From positions 1 through 43,902 of the forward strand of contig CAIPDP010000041.1 in NCBI GenBank assembly GCA_903863845.1: 43,902 nt of DNA, read 5' to 3'. The position numbers and the translations under genes were made by a program. The notes below the pieces were generated by a model. It was not told the origin of the DNA and searched no databases. It was given only the letters and a program-made list of their open reading frames with translations. Shown in pieces: positions 26,275 to 34,462 of the stretch (the first letter of the stretch is position 1; every line of letters begins with the position of its first letter). This DNA comes from an uncultured Mucilaginibacter sp. Lineage in GTDB: Bacteria > Bacteroidota > Bacteroidia > Sphingobacteriales > Sphingobacteriaceae.

Positions 26275-26778
26275 TTATCTGCCAAAAAAGAAATCATGTT
26301 TGTCAACACGGTTCGGATCTTCCAGCGGATATTCCTTACGCATTGGGAACACCGTTAAATCATCCACATTTAAAATACGGCGCAAATCGGGGTGCCCGTC
26401 AAACACAACCCCAAAAAAATCATAGGTCTCGCGTTCCATCCAGTTTGCACCATTCCATAAACCGGTGGCTGTAGGTAAATGCACATCCCCATCCGCTAAA
26501 AAAACCTTTATGCGAACGCGTACATTATTAACCAGACTATGTATATGGTAAATTACACCGATCTGTTTATCACTTTCGGGATAATGGATAGCCGTGATAT
26601 CGGTTAAATATATAAATTGAAGTTTTTCATCAGTCTTCAGGAAAGTCAAAAGATCGATGATGTTGTCGCGACTGGTCTCGAAGGTCAACAGGCCAAAAGG
26701 TTCGGTAACGTTGCTTACTTCGCTCTCAAATTTAGCTTTGATACTATTGAGCAGTTCCTCGTTGCTTATCTTACCCAT
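26275..26778 (-). CDS. nuoC: NADH-quinone oxidoreductase subunit C
   Basis: A 167-residue 30-kDa-type subunit. The signature GLWNGANWMERETYDFFGVV and the ending HPDLRRILNVDD with FPMRKEYPLED mark NuoC. It joins NuoB and NuoD in the Q module. Its start overlaps the nuoB stop codon by one base. Confidence 0.96.
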   Translation of the reverse strand: MGKISNEELLNSIKAKFESEVSNVTEPFGLLTFETSRDNIIDLLTFLKTDEKLQFIYLTDITAIHYPESDKQIGVIYHIHSLVNNVRVRIKVFLADGDVHLPTATGLWNGANWMERETYDFFGVVFDGHPDLRRILNVDDLTVFPMRKEYPLEDPNRVDKHDFFFGR

Positions 26779-27320
26779 TATTGTATTCCGTATGAAGCTA
26801 AAAGTTTTTGATATTCAGGGGTACTTCTCCTGCGCAGCGACTCAGTTTGAACCAATTTCTGGATCTGGATGAAACCATCGATGATCGCTTCAGGGCGCGG
26901 CGGGCAACCGGGCACATATACGTCTACCGGGATCACCTCATCAATACCCTGTAAAACCGAATAGGTATCAAATATGCCTCCGCTCGAAGCGCAGGCACCA
27001 ACGGCCATCACCCAACGTGGTTCGGCCATCTGCAGGTAAACCTGGCGCAAAACCGGTCCCATTTTCTTAGAAATTGTTCCCATTACCATCAGCAGGTCGG
27101 CCTGGCGGGGCGAAAAACTTAATCGCTCGGCACCAAAACGTGCCAGGTCATAATGCGAACCCATTGTAGCCATAAACTCGATTCCACAGCAGGAAGTTGC
27201 AAATGGCAGCGGCCATAAGGAGTATGAACGGGCCAAACCTACCGCTTTATCAAGCGAAGTGGCGAAAAATCCGGAACCTTCAATACCTGGAGGAGCTTCA
27301 ACAATCTGAATTTCACTCAT
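26778..27320 (-). CDS. nuoB: NADH-quinone oxidoreductase subunit B
   Basis: A 180-residue subunit that carries the terminal cluster N2. The ligands are the tandem Cys44-Cys45 (ATSCCGIEF), Cys110 (VGACASSGG) and Cys139 ([10 protein letters not shown]). It hands electrons to quinone. Unlike the rest of the operon it is separated from nuoA by 211 bp, with a candidate promoter in between. Confidence 0.97.
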   Translation of the reverse strand: MSEIQIVEAPPGIEGSGFFATSLDKAVGLARSYSLWPLPFATSCCGIEFMATMGSHYDLARFGAERLSFSPRQADLLMVMGTISKKMGPVLRQVYLQMAEPRWVMAVGACASSGGIFDTYSVLQGIDEVIPVDVYVPGCPPRPEAIIDGFIQIQKLVQTESLRRRSTPEYQKLLASYGIQ

Positions 27321-27371
27321 GTTCTAAACAAATAGGTTTTATTTTATCGGGGAAACCCCCTAAAAAGTATA

Positions 27372-27379
27372 CAAATTTA
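27372..27379 (-). promoter_or_regulatory. -7 element TAAATTTG upstream of nuoB
   Basis: Minus-strand match to TAnnTTTG in the 211-bp gap between nuoA and nuoB. It would give a leader of about 45-50 bases containing a small GGGG/CCCC hairpin (27349-27359). A TTG lies upstream but at short spacing (about 15 bp), so the -33 box is doubtful. Confidence 0.45.
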
Positions 27380-27531
27380 CAACAATTAAGGATGCAAAAA
27401 ACGCACCATAATGCCAGGGAAACTTATTTAGAATCAATCCAAATTGCTTGGAGTTCTCTAACTTTCAATGTTGAGAATGACGTGGCCGACTGCGATAAAC
27501 TTTCTGTATATATCAACAGCAGCTCCTCAAC

Positions 27532-27900
27532 TTAATCCCAATCTAATGCCCCTTTTTTAATTACATAAATAAAGCCCAGCAGCAGTGTCGCCATAAAAAT
27601 GAACATCTCGATCATTCCCTGGTTACCCAACTCCTTGAAATTAACTGCCCAGGGATACATAAAGATCACCTCGACATCAAATAACACAAACAGGATGGCT
27701 ACCAGGAAGTATTTGATAGACATAGGCGTGCGGGCATTACCAATTACTTCGATACCTGATTCAAAGGGGGTCAGCTTATCGCTGGTAGCGCGTTTAGGGC
27801 CAATTTTGTGGGTTACAAACATGGTTGTCACCACAAAACCCACTGCAACGATCATTTGAAAAATGATCGGCAGAAAATCAATGGGCTTACTCAATTCCAT
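27532..27900 (-). CDS. nuoA: NADH-quinone oxidoreductase subunit A
   Basis: A 122-residue three-helix subunit. KLTPFESGIEVIGNARTPMS (about 42-61) is the conserved loop near the quinone chamber, and YFLVAILFVLFDVEVIFMYP (about 64-83) has the conserved acidic helix. The length is normal. The ATG at 27900 lies 4 bases after a -7 element, so this is probably the promoter-proximal gene of the locus. Confidence 0.96.
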   Translation of the reverse strand: MELSKPIDFLPIIFQMIVAVGFVVTTMFVTHKIGPKRATSDKLTPFESGIEVIGNARTPMSIKYFLVAILFVLFDVEVIFMYPWAVNFKELGNQGMIEMFIFMATLLLGFIYVIKKGALDWD

Positions 27901-27904
27901 GCTG

Positions 27905-27912
27905 CAAATATA
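27905..27912 (-). promoter_or_regulatory. -7 promoter element TATATTTG of nuoA
   Basis: Exact TAnnTTTG on the minus strand. Only 4 bases separate it from the nuoA ATG, so a transcript from it would be leaderless or nearly so. It abuts the terminator of the upstream TPR gene. Confidence 0.55.
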
Positions 27913-27928
27913 CTAACGCTTAAACAAT

Positions 27929-27953
27929 AAAAAAGCCCCTTGCGGGGCTTTTT
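27929..27953. terminator. intrinsic terminator after the TPR gene
   Basis: GCCCC (27935-27939) pairs with GGGGC (27944-27948) around the loop TTGC. A-runs and T-runs flank the stem, so it can act on both strands. It lies just past the TPR gene stop and separates that cluster from nuoA. Confidence 0.92.
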
Positions 27954-27970
27954 CTGGTATTAAAAATTCT

Positions 27971-29725
27971 TTATTTGCTTTTCGCTCCGCCTTTTCGCTT
28001 GAAGTAATCCAAAGCGCCTTTATTGGTTGGGTCAAGGTCGCGTGCTTTACCGTAGTAATCGCCGGCCTTGGCATCATCCTTTTCTTTGAACTCGTAATAA
28101 GCACCCAGGTAATCGTAAGCTTCCAGTAATTTTGTTTTTGTAGCATCATCAGGTGCTCCCTTAGCCACAATTATTTCAACGTATTTTTCATAGTAAGGCT
28201 TTGCCAAACCTTTGATATTGTTACGATCAGATTCCTTATAATCGTTTGCACGTGCACGGTACAACATTACATCTCCCGGAATGTTCGGAGCGGCTTTTTG
28301 TGCTACATAGCTAAATTCAGAATCAGCTTTTGTCAATAAGGAGGTATCGGCTTTTGCAGCGATCTCTTTAACCTTGCTGCCATACTGACTCAGGAAGGTG
28401 TAGTAATAACTTAAACCTAAATACAAGCGGTCAGTTAATTTAACCTTGGTTCCCTTAGCTATTAAATCCTTATAAGCTTCAGAAGCCTCAGCATATTTAT
28501 GATCCTTGGTAAACAGCGTTTTTGCTATCTCACCATAGAGATCGGTTTGGGTGCTATCTAATTGCAAAGCTTTTCGCAGGTTCAAAATACCTAATGAATC
28601 CTGCCCTGCACCGATCTGTGCGCGACCAAGGTAAACATAGTCACGAGGGATGATACGTTTTGAATCGGCTTTAGTTAACCAGGTAGTACCGGCTGCAATC
28701 GCGGCAGCAAAATCTTTATTTTCGAAATTAGCATACATTTGATATCTGTATACCCTCAGATTTGCATTGGCCGATTTGGCGAGGTCAGAAGTAACTTGCA
28801 CCAATGTTGGATAATCGCCAGCATTCATCAAAAAGTCGGCATAGCGCATTTCAGATTCTACCGATGCGTCTGTCAACGAGATATATTTTTTATAATAATC
28901 CGCTGCTTCTTTTACCTTTTGAGAGGCCAATGACGGCACCGTTTGCGCCTGACGCAGATCAGTTTCGGCCCATTCGCGATAAGCGGGTCCATAATTAGGG
29001 TCTAAAGCCAATGCTTGTTTAAATTGGTCGGCGGCACCATCAAAGTTATCTGCATATTTCCATAACACGCCCAACGCTACAAAAACACCGGGTGATTTTG
29101 GATCCAGCGTCTGTGCTGTCGAAAAATCAGTATAGGCTTCGTTGCTTTTTAACAAGATACGGTCGGCTTCGCCACGGGTGCTATACAGATCAGCATCGTT
29201 AGAAGCCGGAGGGGCTGTCTTATCTTTTGATTTAACTGCGCTAGCAATTACGCCTTTATTTAAAACGTCAAGCGCTGCCGAAGCATCCGCTGGTGATACC
29301 TTTCCAGTACCATCAGGCAATAAATAACCTTTACCTATATATACGTAAGGCTTGCTGTCCTTACCGGCCAAAGAAATGGCTTTGGCAAAATCGGCGGCAG
29401 CACCAACCTGATCTTTATCTAATTTGGCTGCAATACCCAAACCCACTTCGTTCAATGCCGAATTGGCATTCACGTTCAAACCTTTCATAAAAACGGCTTT
29501 CGCTGAATCGGGGTAATCTTGTTTGATATATACCCAACCCAGGTAAAAGTAATTTTCATCTTTGCTAGCCTCGGTGGTTACGAGGTTTTTGAGGATGGAT
29601 TTAGCTTTCTGAAACTGTTCTGCATCAATAGCTTTTTTTGCATCGGCAAGACTTTGCGCAAAAGCTGATGAACCCATCATCGCCAGGCCTAAACCGGCTG
29701 CTGCAATCTTATTGATCATTTTCAT
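27971..29725 (-). CDS. exported tetratricopeptide repeat protein
   Basis: A 584-residue protein. The signal peptide (IAAAGLGLAMMGSSAFAQS) is followed by TPR-type repeats along most of the length, for example ENYFYLGWVYIKQDYPDSAK (about 56-75), PGVFVALGVLWKYADNFDGA, YLGRAQIGAGQDSLGILNLR and AYDYLGAYYEFKEKDDAKAG. It is probably periplasmic and mediates protein contacts. It is the last gene of the ExbB-ExbD-TonB cluster, where TPR proteins are common in Bacteroidota. The gap to the PstS-like gene is 89 bp. A strong terminator follows. Function is not otherwise visible. Confidence 0.85.
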   Translation of the reverse strand: MKMINKIAAAGLGLAMMGSSAFAQSLADAKKAIDAEQFQKAKSILKNLVTTEASKDENYFYLGWVYIKQDYPDSAKAVFMKGLNVNANSALNEVGLGIAAKLDKDQVGAAADFAKAISLAGKDSKPYVYIGKGYLLPDGTGKVSPADASAALDVLNKGVIASAVKSKDKTAPPASNDADLYSTRGEADRILLKSNEAYTDFSTAQTLDPKSPGVFVALGVLWKYADNFDGAADQFKQALALDPNYGPAYREWAETDLRQAQTVPSLASQKVKEAADYYKKYISLTDASVESEMRYADFLMNAGDYPTLVQVTSDLAKSANANLRVYRYQMYANFENKDFAAAIAAGTTWLTKADSKRIIPRDYVYLGRAQIGAGQDSLGILNLRKALQLDSTQTDLYGEIAKTLFTKDHKYAEASEAYKDLIAKGTKVKLTDRLYLGLSYYYTFLSQYGSKVKEIAAKADTSLLTKADSEFSYVAQKAAPNIPGDVMLYRARANDYKESDRNNIKGLAKPYYEKYVEIIVAKGAPDDATKTKLLEAYDYLGAYYEFKEKDDAKAGDYYGKARDLDPTNKGALDYFKRKGGAKSK

Positions 29726-29814
29726 CTTATAAATTTTTCTTTTAGCTGAACTGCTCCAGTAAACTATTGACTTGCAATAGGCTGATGAGTTTAGTCTTTA
29801 GTACTTATTTGGTA

Positions 29815-30738
29815 TTATAATTTGTTATTATGTATCATAATGTTTCTTTCTGGTATCAGGGTTGGTAACAAACCCGATCTCAGAATTATCCTTTGCCCCT
29901 TATCTCCTTCCACAAAAAGCTCAAGGCCGGTACCCAGGCCGGTTCTACCTGTGCAATTGATCACATATAAACTGCGTTGCAGTGGATATTGTTTCAGGTA
30001 TAATGTAGTTTGCGAAGGTCTAAAATATTGGGTCGGTGCAGTTTTACTTTGTTCATCTTTTACAGAAAGTACCCGAACCTTCGAAACAGCATCCGCATAA
30101 TCAGCCGCCGGATCATCAATCCAACTAAATGCAGTAATACCGATCGCTTCAGGATGTTCGCTTACGTATTTGATCACTTCCTTATTTGATTTAAGCGCAT
30201 AAATATTTTTCTGCTTAAATTCCTTCACGCCGGCAAAATCTTTCAGATAACGCACAAGGCTCGAATTTGGGTTATCAAAAACAATACTTCTGTCTGTTTT
30301 CGATTGTCCCTGCAATATCTTTTTGAGTTCATCAACCGAAGTAGATGTGTCGGCCGAAGACTGATTAACAATGACCACCAACGCATCAATCGCAAACTGG
30401 CGCGTTACTACCGGCATTTTGCGTCGTTCAAATAAAGCCAATTCGCTTTTATTAAGTTCACGCGACAAAAATGCAAAGCGTACACTATCATTTAATAAAA
30501 GCCGTAAAGCATCGTTCTCGGCCAAATAGGTGATCCGGGGATCGGCTTTAACGTTATCATTTTTAAAAATATAAAGTTCCGCATCTACTATTGGTGCAAA
30601 CGATTCGTCGGCAACAAATGACAGGGTACCTGAGTTGTAGGTATCGTTATAATTCTTCGCAGACGTTTTCCGCTTGCAATTTTGCAACAGTAGCACTGTT
30701 GCAATCATTAACAAAATTATCAGCGATTTACTCCTCAT
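29815..30738 (-). CDS. PstS-like substrate-binding lipoprotein
   Basis: A 307-residue protein with a lipoprotein signal ending in LLLQNC (Cys21). It resembles the PstS phosphate-binding fold: SFVADESFAPIVDAEL near 41, FLSRELNKSELALFE near 90, VVIVNQSS near 122, and FDNPNSSLVRYL near 154 where phosphate binders have a Gly/Ser loop. No pstA, pstB or pstC lies nearby; instead it is embedded in the TonB cluster. Its ATG overlaps the small upstream gene by 11 bases. A role in phosphate import is therefore doubtful, and the ligand is unknown. Confidence 0.75.
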   Translation of the reverse strand: MRSKSLIILLMIATVLLLQNCKRKTSAKNYNDTYNSGTLSFVADESFAPIVDAELYIFKNDNVKADPRITYLAENDALRLLLNDSVRFAFLSRELNKSELALFERRKMPVVTRQFAIDALVVIVNQSSADTSTSVDELKKILQGQSKTDRSIVFDNPNSSLVRYLKDFAGVKEFKQKNIYALKSNKEVIKYVSEHPEAIGITAFSWIDDPAADYADAVSKVRVLSVKDEQSKTAPTQYFRPSQTTLYLKQYPLQRSLYVINCTGRTGLGTGLELFVEGDKGQRIILRSGLLPTLIPERNIMIHNNKL

Positions 30739-30964
30739 CAGGTTCAGTTTTAAATAAACGTATAAACCTCAAGACAGCGTATACCAAAAGCAATGCCCCT
30801 ATTGTTATTCTTACGTTTGCGGCCAGGTTAAATTGTGTAAACAAGTCGCCCCCGAATATAAACATCAGTCCAAGTGCTGTACAAGCCACAAAGGTGACCA
30901 AGCCCAAAATAAACAAAAACCGCCCGGAGAGCGATTTTTGTTTAAATCTGAATTTATAAGACAT
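30728..30964 (-). CDS. small two-helix membrane protein of the TonB cluster
   Basis: A 78-residue protein with two membrane helices (FLFILGLVTFVACTALGLMF and VRITIGALLLVYAVLRFI) and a basic N-terminus (MSYKFRFKQKS). I do not recognise a named family. I chose the ATG at 30964, because a longer reading would run into the TonB gene, which ends at 30970. Its 3' end overlaps the PstS-like gene by 11 bases, so the two are probably co-translated. It may assist the TonB complex, but this is only positional. Confidence 0.7.
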   Translation of the reverse strand: MSYKFRFKQKSLSGRFLFILGLVTFVACTALGLMFIFGGDLFTQFNLAANVRITIGALLLVYAVLRFIRLFKTEPDEE

Positions 30965-30969
30965 TAATC

Positions 30970-31797
30970 TTATTGTTCTTCTTGTTGTAAGGTAAAGCTG
31001 ATAGGAATGGTGTATGAAACACGTACCGCGCGACCGTTTTGAATACCCGGTTTCCAACGAGGTGATGATTTCAATACACGTACCGCTTCATCATCGCAAC
31101 CGCTGCCTATGCCGCGTACAACTTTGATATCAGTAAGTGATCCATCTCTTTCAACTGTAAAGTTCAAAAACACTTTACCCTGAACGTTATTTTCCTTGGC
31201 AATGGCCGGATAACGGATCTTGTTACCAAGGTATTTACCAAATGCTGCATCACCACCCGGGAACTCAGGGTTTTGCTCTACCGAAGTAAAGATCTTATTT
31301 GGATCCTCCTCAGTAACCTGTTTCACATCAGAGTTACCCACCGGCTCATCAATTTTGATGTCGGCGTTAGGATCGCCCTTAATGTTCTTTTGTCCAGGGT
31401 CAGCAACTTCCAACTCTTTAACCGTTGGCGGTTGCTCTTTCACCTCGTTATCTGGTTTTACAACCGGAGGAGGGAATTTCACCTGATCGATCTTTGGTTT
31501 CGGTGGTTCCGGTGGAGGCGGAGGTGGTTTTTGCTTATTTACAGGCGGTGGTGGCTGTAGCACAACCGGCACAATTTTTACTTTATCCTCTGCCTTTGGA
31601 ATCAGGCCTGTAATAATATTGATGATCGTCGGCAGCGAAATCGCCAGCGCAAAAGCAAGCACACCTATCAATAGCGCTTTACTGCTATTCCTGGGGTTTT
31701 GCTTTCTGAGGTCGTAGGCCCCGTAGCTTTTATTCCTATCCGCGAAGATTACATCAATCCATTCCTGTTTCAGAATGTCCAATTTTTGTCCTAACAT
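30970..31797 (-). CDS. tonB: TonB family energy-transducing protein
   Basis: A 275-residue protein. A cytoplasmic stretch with the Bacteroidota motif ADRNKSYGAYDLRK (about 19-32) precedes one helix (LLIGVLAFALAISLP). A long Pro-rich periplasmic span follows (PPPPPVNKQKPPPPPPEPPK, about 84-103). The C-terminal TonB domain has GGDAAFGKYLGNKIRYPAIA (about 182) and WKPGIQNGRAVRVSYTIPI. It transmits ion-motive force to outer membrane receptors. It follows two exbD genes and exbB on the same strand. Confidence 0.93.
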   Translation of the reverse strand: MLGQKLDILKQEWIDVIFADRNKSYGAYDLRKQNPRNSSKALLIGVLAFALAISLPTIINIITGLIPKAEDKVKIVPVVLQPPPPVNKQKPPPPPPEPPKPKIDQVKFPPPVVKPDNEVKEQPPTVKELEVADPGQKNIKGDPNADIKIDEPVGNSDVKQVTEEDPNKIFTSVEQNPEFPGGDAAFGKYLGNKIRYPAIAKENNVQGKVFLNFTVERDGSLTDIKVVRGIGSGCDDEAVRVLKSSPRWKPGIQNGRAVRVSYTIPISFTLQQEEQ

Positions 31798-31830
31798 CTT
31801 CTTTTAAGGCTTTAATGTTATGTTAATTAA

Positions 31831-32370
31831 TTAATAATTGCCGTCTTTCTTCAATTGGGCCACTTCCGGAGCGGTAATATCCACTACGCCGTAGCTCTTG
31901 ATGCCGGCAATGTTGATCTCGTCAATGATATTCACAAAATCTTTATAGGTCGATTTATCACTTGGTTTAACCAGAACGATCATATAATTGTCCGGGCCCT
32001 GGTGAGTTTCTTCGATCTTTTTGTTTTGTTCTACCAAAGTCTTGCGGATGCCATCTTTGCCGAAATTATCAATAGTCGGCCTTGATTTACCCGGGGCTCC
32101 AATATACCATTCAATTTTATCGTTCGCGCCCAGCCATAAAGTCATGGTACGGGTTTCAGGAACGGGTAACTGAACATCCTTTTTTGTTTTATCGGGCATA
32201 AACATGTCCATCGCCTTAGGCTTGGCCAAAGTGGTGGTCATGATAAAGAACGTGATCAGCAAGAAAGCAAGGTCAACCATTGCCGTAAGGTCAATACGTG
32301 TCGACGCTTTTTTACTCCTGATTTTCCCGCCTTTATGTTTCCCGCCCCCGGAGGTATCTAATTCTGCCAT
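31831..32370 (-). CDS. exbD: ExbD/TolR family protein (second copy)
   Basis: A 179-residue protein with a short basic cytoplasmic tail, the helix DLTAMVDLAFLLITFFIMTT, which carries the essential Asp of the proton channel, and a periplasmic ExbD domain. The Bacteroidota insert LWLGANDKIEWYIGAPG is present. It pairs with ExbB and TonB in the motor. It differs clearly from the first ExbD in its periplasmic part. The gap to it is 6 bp. Confidence 0.92.
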   Translation of the reverse strand: MAELDTSGGGKHKGGKIRSKKASTRIDLTAMVDLAFLLITFFIMTTTLAKPKAMDMFMPDKTKKDVQLPVPETRTMTLWLGANDKIEWYIGAPGKSRPTIDNFGKDGIRKTLVEQNKKIEETHQGPDNYMIVLVKPSDKSTYKDFVNIIDEINIAGIKSYGVVDITAPEVAQLKKDGNY

Positions 32371-32376
32371 TGTCTT

Positions 32377-32985
32377 TTATTGGGTTTTAAGCGATGTAAT
32401 TAAACTGAATTTATTGATCGCCTGCTTCTGAAGAACGTCAACCACCTTTTTGTAGGCGGGGTACTCTTCCCGGGCATCACCTTTTATCGCAAACCTAAGT
32501 TCCTGATTTTTCAGGTTCCGGGTAACGATACGGGCCTCATAGATCCAGTTGGTCAACTCATTATTTTCGGTTGTATCAACAGGTATCCCTGGTTGCGGGT
32601 AAGTTTTTCTTTTTTCTTCGTCTAGTGCGATGTATTGTTGCAGCTGCGCAATTGGCACGCCGAACGTTGGGATAACAGCGAAACGCTTCTTTTCGGTAGG
32701 AGTGAAAGCGATGTTGTATTTTTTTCCCATTTCGTCAAGCAGGGCCTCACGGATATCGGTACCTTCTATTCCGAAGAATATTTTTCCTTTACCTACTGAA
32801 AGGGTAGCAACGTTATCGTCAGGCACCGGAATAACCGTGGTTGATGCCGGAACATCAACATGCAACGGATCTTCCTGTCGCAGCTTTGCTGTTAATATGA
32901 AAAAGGTAAGCAGGAGGAAGGCCACGTCACACATCGCCGTCATGTCCATTGCTGTACTTTTTCTTGGAACTTTTATCCTTGCCAT
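32377..32985 (-). CDS. exbD: ExbD/TolR family protein (first copy)
   Basis: A 202-residue protein with a basic N-terminus (MARIKVPRKSTAMD) and the helix MTAMCDVAFLLLTFFILTAK, containing the channel Asp. The periplasmic part is longer than in the second copy. It lies 97 bp after exbB and 6 bp before the other exbD. Two unlike ExbDs next to one ExbB are common in Bacteroidota and probably form a mixed motor. Confidence 0.92.
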   Translation of the reverse strand: MARIKVPRKSTAMDMTAMCDVAFLLLTFFILTAKLRQEDPLHVDVPASTTVIPVPDDNVATLSVGKGKIFFGIEGTDIREALLDEMGKKYNIAFTPTEKKRFAVIPTFGVPIAQLQQYIALDEEKRKTYPQPGIPVDTTENNELTNWIYEARIVTRNLKNQELRFAIKGDAREEYPAYKKVVDVLQKQAINKFSLITSLKTQ

Positions 32986-33082
32986 AGTTGAAAATTTTAA
33001 AAAATATCTTAGTGTATTGATTTATTTATTTTTTCATCACCAGTATATAGCCGGCGATGAAAAACTTAGCACTAAAGTATTT

Positions 33083-33919
33083 TTATGCTTTCTTGGCGTG
33101 AGTAGCAAATGTTTGCACAATGCTAAACCCGGTTTCATCGATAGCGTAAGTCAACTTGTCAATTTTAGATGTAAAGAAGTTATACAGGATGATTGACGAA
33201 GCTGAAGTAGTAATACCCAAAGCGGTATTAATCAGTGCTTCAGAGATACTTGAAGAAAGTTCAGAAGTGTTAGGAGCACCAGATGCAGCCAAAGTAGCAA
33301 ATGCACGGATCATACCTACCACAGTACCTAACAGACCCATCAATGTACCGATAGAAACCAGAGTTGCAATGATAGTAAGGTTTTGCTCTAACATCGGCAT
33401 TTCCAAAGCAGTAGCTTCTTCAATATCTTTCTGGATAGCCATAGTTTTCTGATCGATGGTCAATGAACCATCAGCTTCCATTTCACGGTATTTTTTCAAA
33501 CCTGATTTGATCACGTTTGCAACAGAGCCTTTTTGTTTGTCGCATTCAGCAGAAGCGCCGTCGATGTTACCTGCATTCAATAATGAAGTGATCTTTCTAA
33601 CGAAAGTATCAACACTGCCAGAGCCTGAAGCACGGCCGATAACGATAGCTCTTTCGATAGAGAAAACAATTACCATTAATACAAACGACATGATCACAGG
33701 AACGATCGGTCCACCTCTGTGTACAGTTCCGAAAACATCCGAAGGGTTACCGTGGTCAACATCGCCACCGGCGTAGTGGCTTGAATCGCCAAGTATCAAA
33801 ATGAAAATTGCGATTGCCACAAGAAGGCAAATTGGAATAGTCAGAAGTGCAAAAATGCTCGATGCGCCTGAGCTTTCTTTTTTAACAGGAGCAGCTGGTT
33901 TTGTTGGTGCGGTTGCCAT
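33083..33919 (-). CDS. exbB: MotA/TolQ/ExbB proton channel family protein
   Basis: A 278-residue protein with an unusual Lys/Ala-rich N-terminus, a first helix (LTIPICLLVAIAIFILIL), a Gly/Asp-rich external loop, a second helix (PVIMSFVLMVIVFSIERAIV) and the ExbB core. The core shows LATLVSIGTLMGLLGTVVGMIRAF and ALINTALGITTSASSIILYNFF, typical of TolQ/ExbB. It forms the pentameric scaffold around ExbD. It is the first gene of the cluster and has its own candidate promoter about 69 bp upstream. Confidence 0.93.
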   Translation of the reverse strand: MATAPTKPAAPVKKESSGASSIFALLTIPICLLVAIAIFILILGDSSHYAGGDVDHGNPSDVFGTVHRGGPIVPVIMSFVLMVIVFSIERAIVIGRASGSGSVDTFVRKITSLLNAGNIDGASAECDKQKGSVANVIKSGLKKYREMEADGSLTIDQKTMAIQKDIEEATALEMPMLEQNLTIIATLVSIGTLMGLLGTVVGMIRAFATLAASGAPNTSELSSSISEALINTALGITTSASSIILYNFFTSKIDKLTYAIDETGFSIVQTFATHAKKA

Positions 33920-33987
33920 TACTTTAGTTTTGTTTAGTTTTTGTTTATAATACTAGTTAATTAATGTGCTGGGTAAAAAGCGGATAA

Positions 33988-33995
33988 CAAAATTA
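33988..33995 (-). promoter_or_regulatory. -7 promoter element TAATTTTG of the exbB cluster
   Basis: Minus-strand match to TAnnTTTG, 68 bp before the exbB start. The -33 position is T-rich but has no clean TTTG. It probably drives exbB through the TPR gene. Confidence 0.5.
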
Positions 33996-34097
33996 GAATT
34001 TAAATGATATAAAAAAACTTTTTGTGTTATTCTTTATGATAATTTAACGCAATTGATGGTTTTCGCATGTAATTGAAATACACCAACCTCGCTAAAC

Positions 34098-34127
34098 AAA
34101 AAAATTGCCTGCCTCAGACAATTTTTT
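34098..34127. terminator. intrinsic terminator, bidirectional
   Basis: TTGCCTG (34105-34111) and CAGACAA (34115-34121) form a stem with a 3-base loop, flanked by A7 and T6. The one non-Watson-Crick pair is a G-U wobble when read on the minus strand, so it fits best as the end of the diacylglycerol kinase/SUI1 transcript, about 335 bp past its last stop. Confidence 0.75.
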
Positions 34128-34462
34128 ACAATGAAAACTATATTTTTTGACAATAACAAGCCAGCAGCCGCAAAAAAGTGTTACAACATCGTTACATAAA
34201 TGAAGCACTCTTGCTTAAAATATTGAAAATCAATTATTAAAGGCAATTTTTCGCTATTTTTTATATCCAACCGTCAGGCAACTAAGTTGACTGATTGTAA
34301 AAAATACACCAGGTAGCGCTTTCCGAACATTAAATGTTGGCGGGCACGGAGCTATTTTTAGCGATAAATTTGAATTCGGCTGCCTAAACCGATTTTTGAT
34401 GTTTTGAATCAATTCGCTATTTGGATGAAGAGCGGATAAGGATTTCGGAAGCTACTTATTGT

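Larger units (their letters stand above)
33920..34462. other. gene-free 543-bp region between exbB and the SUI1 gene
   Basis: I find no open frame above about 22 codons that looks coding, and no tRNA. It holds the exbB promoter (33988-33995), a bidirectional hairpin terminator (34098-34127), and an AT-rich stretch from about 34130 to 34450 with small inverted repeats, such as AACATT/AATGTT near 34327-34339 and GCTA/TAGC near 34351-34362. A small RNA cannot be excluded. Confidence 0.7.

Noticed and set aside
27349..27359. GGGG/CCCC hairpin before nuoB as terminator
   Set aside because: The stem is only 4 bp and has no T-run; it is better described as a small leader hairpin.
29815..30738. Calling the PstS-like lipoprotein a phosphate transporter component
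   Set aside because: No permease or ATPase partner is adjacent and the phosphate-loop residues are not clear.
30965..31057. Longer N-terminus for the 78-residue membrane protein
   Set aside because: It would run into the end of tonB; the ATG at 30964 is natural and gives a basic N-terminus before the first helix.
32630..33196. 188-codon plus-strand frame opposite exbD/exbB
   Set aside because: It spans two real minus-strand genes and the gap between them, with no recognisable domain, so it is a shadow frame.
34131..34199. 22-codon plus-strand frame starting at ATG 34131
   Set aside because: Too short, no hydrophobic or recognisable pattern and no promoter or neighbour support.
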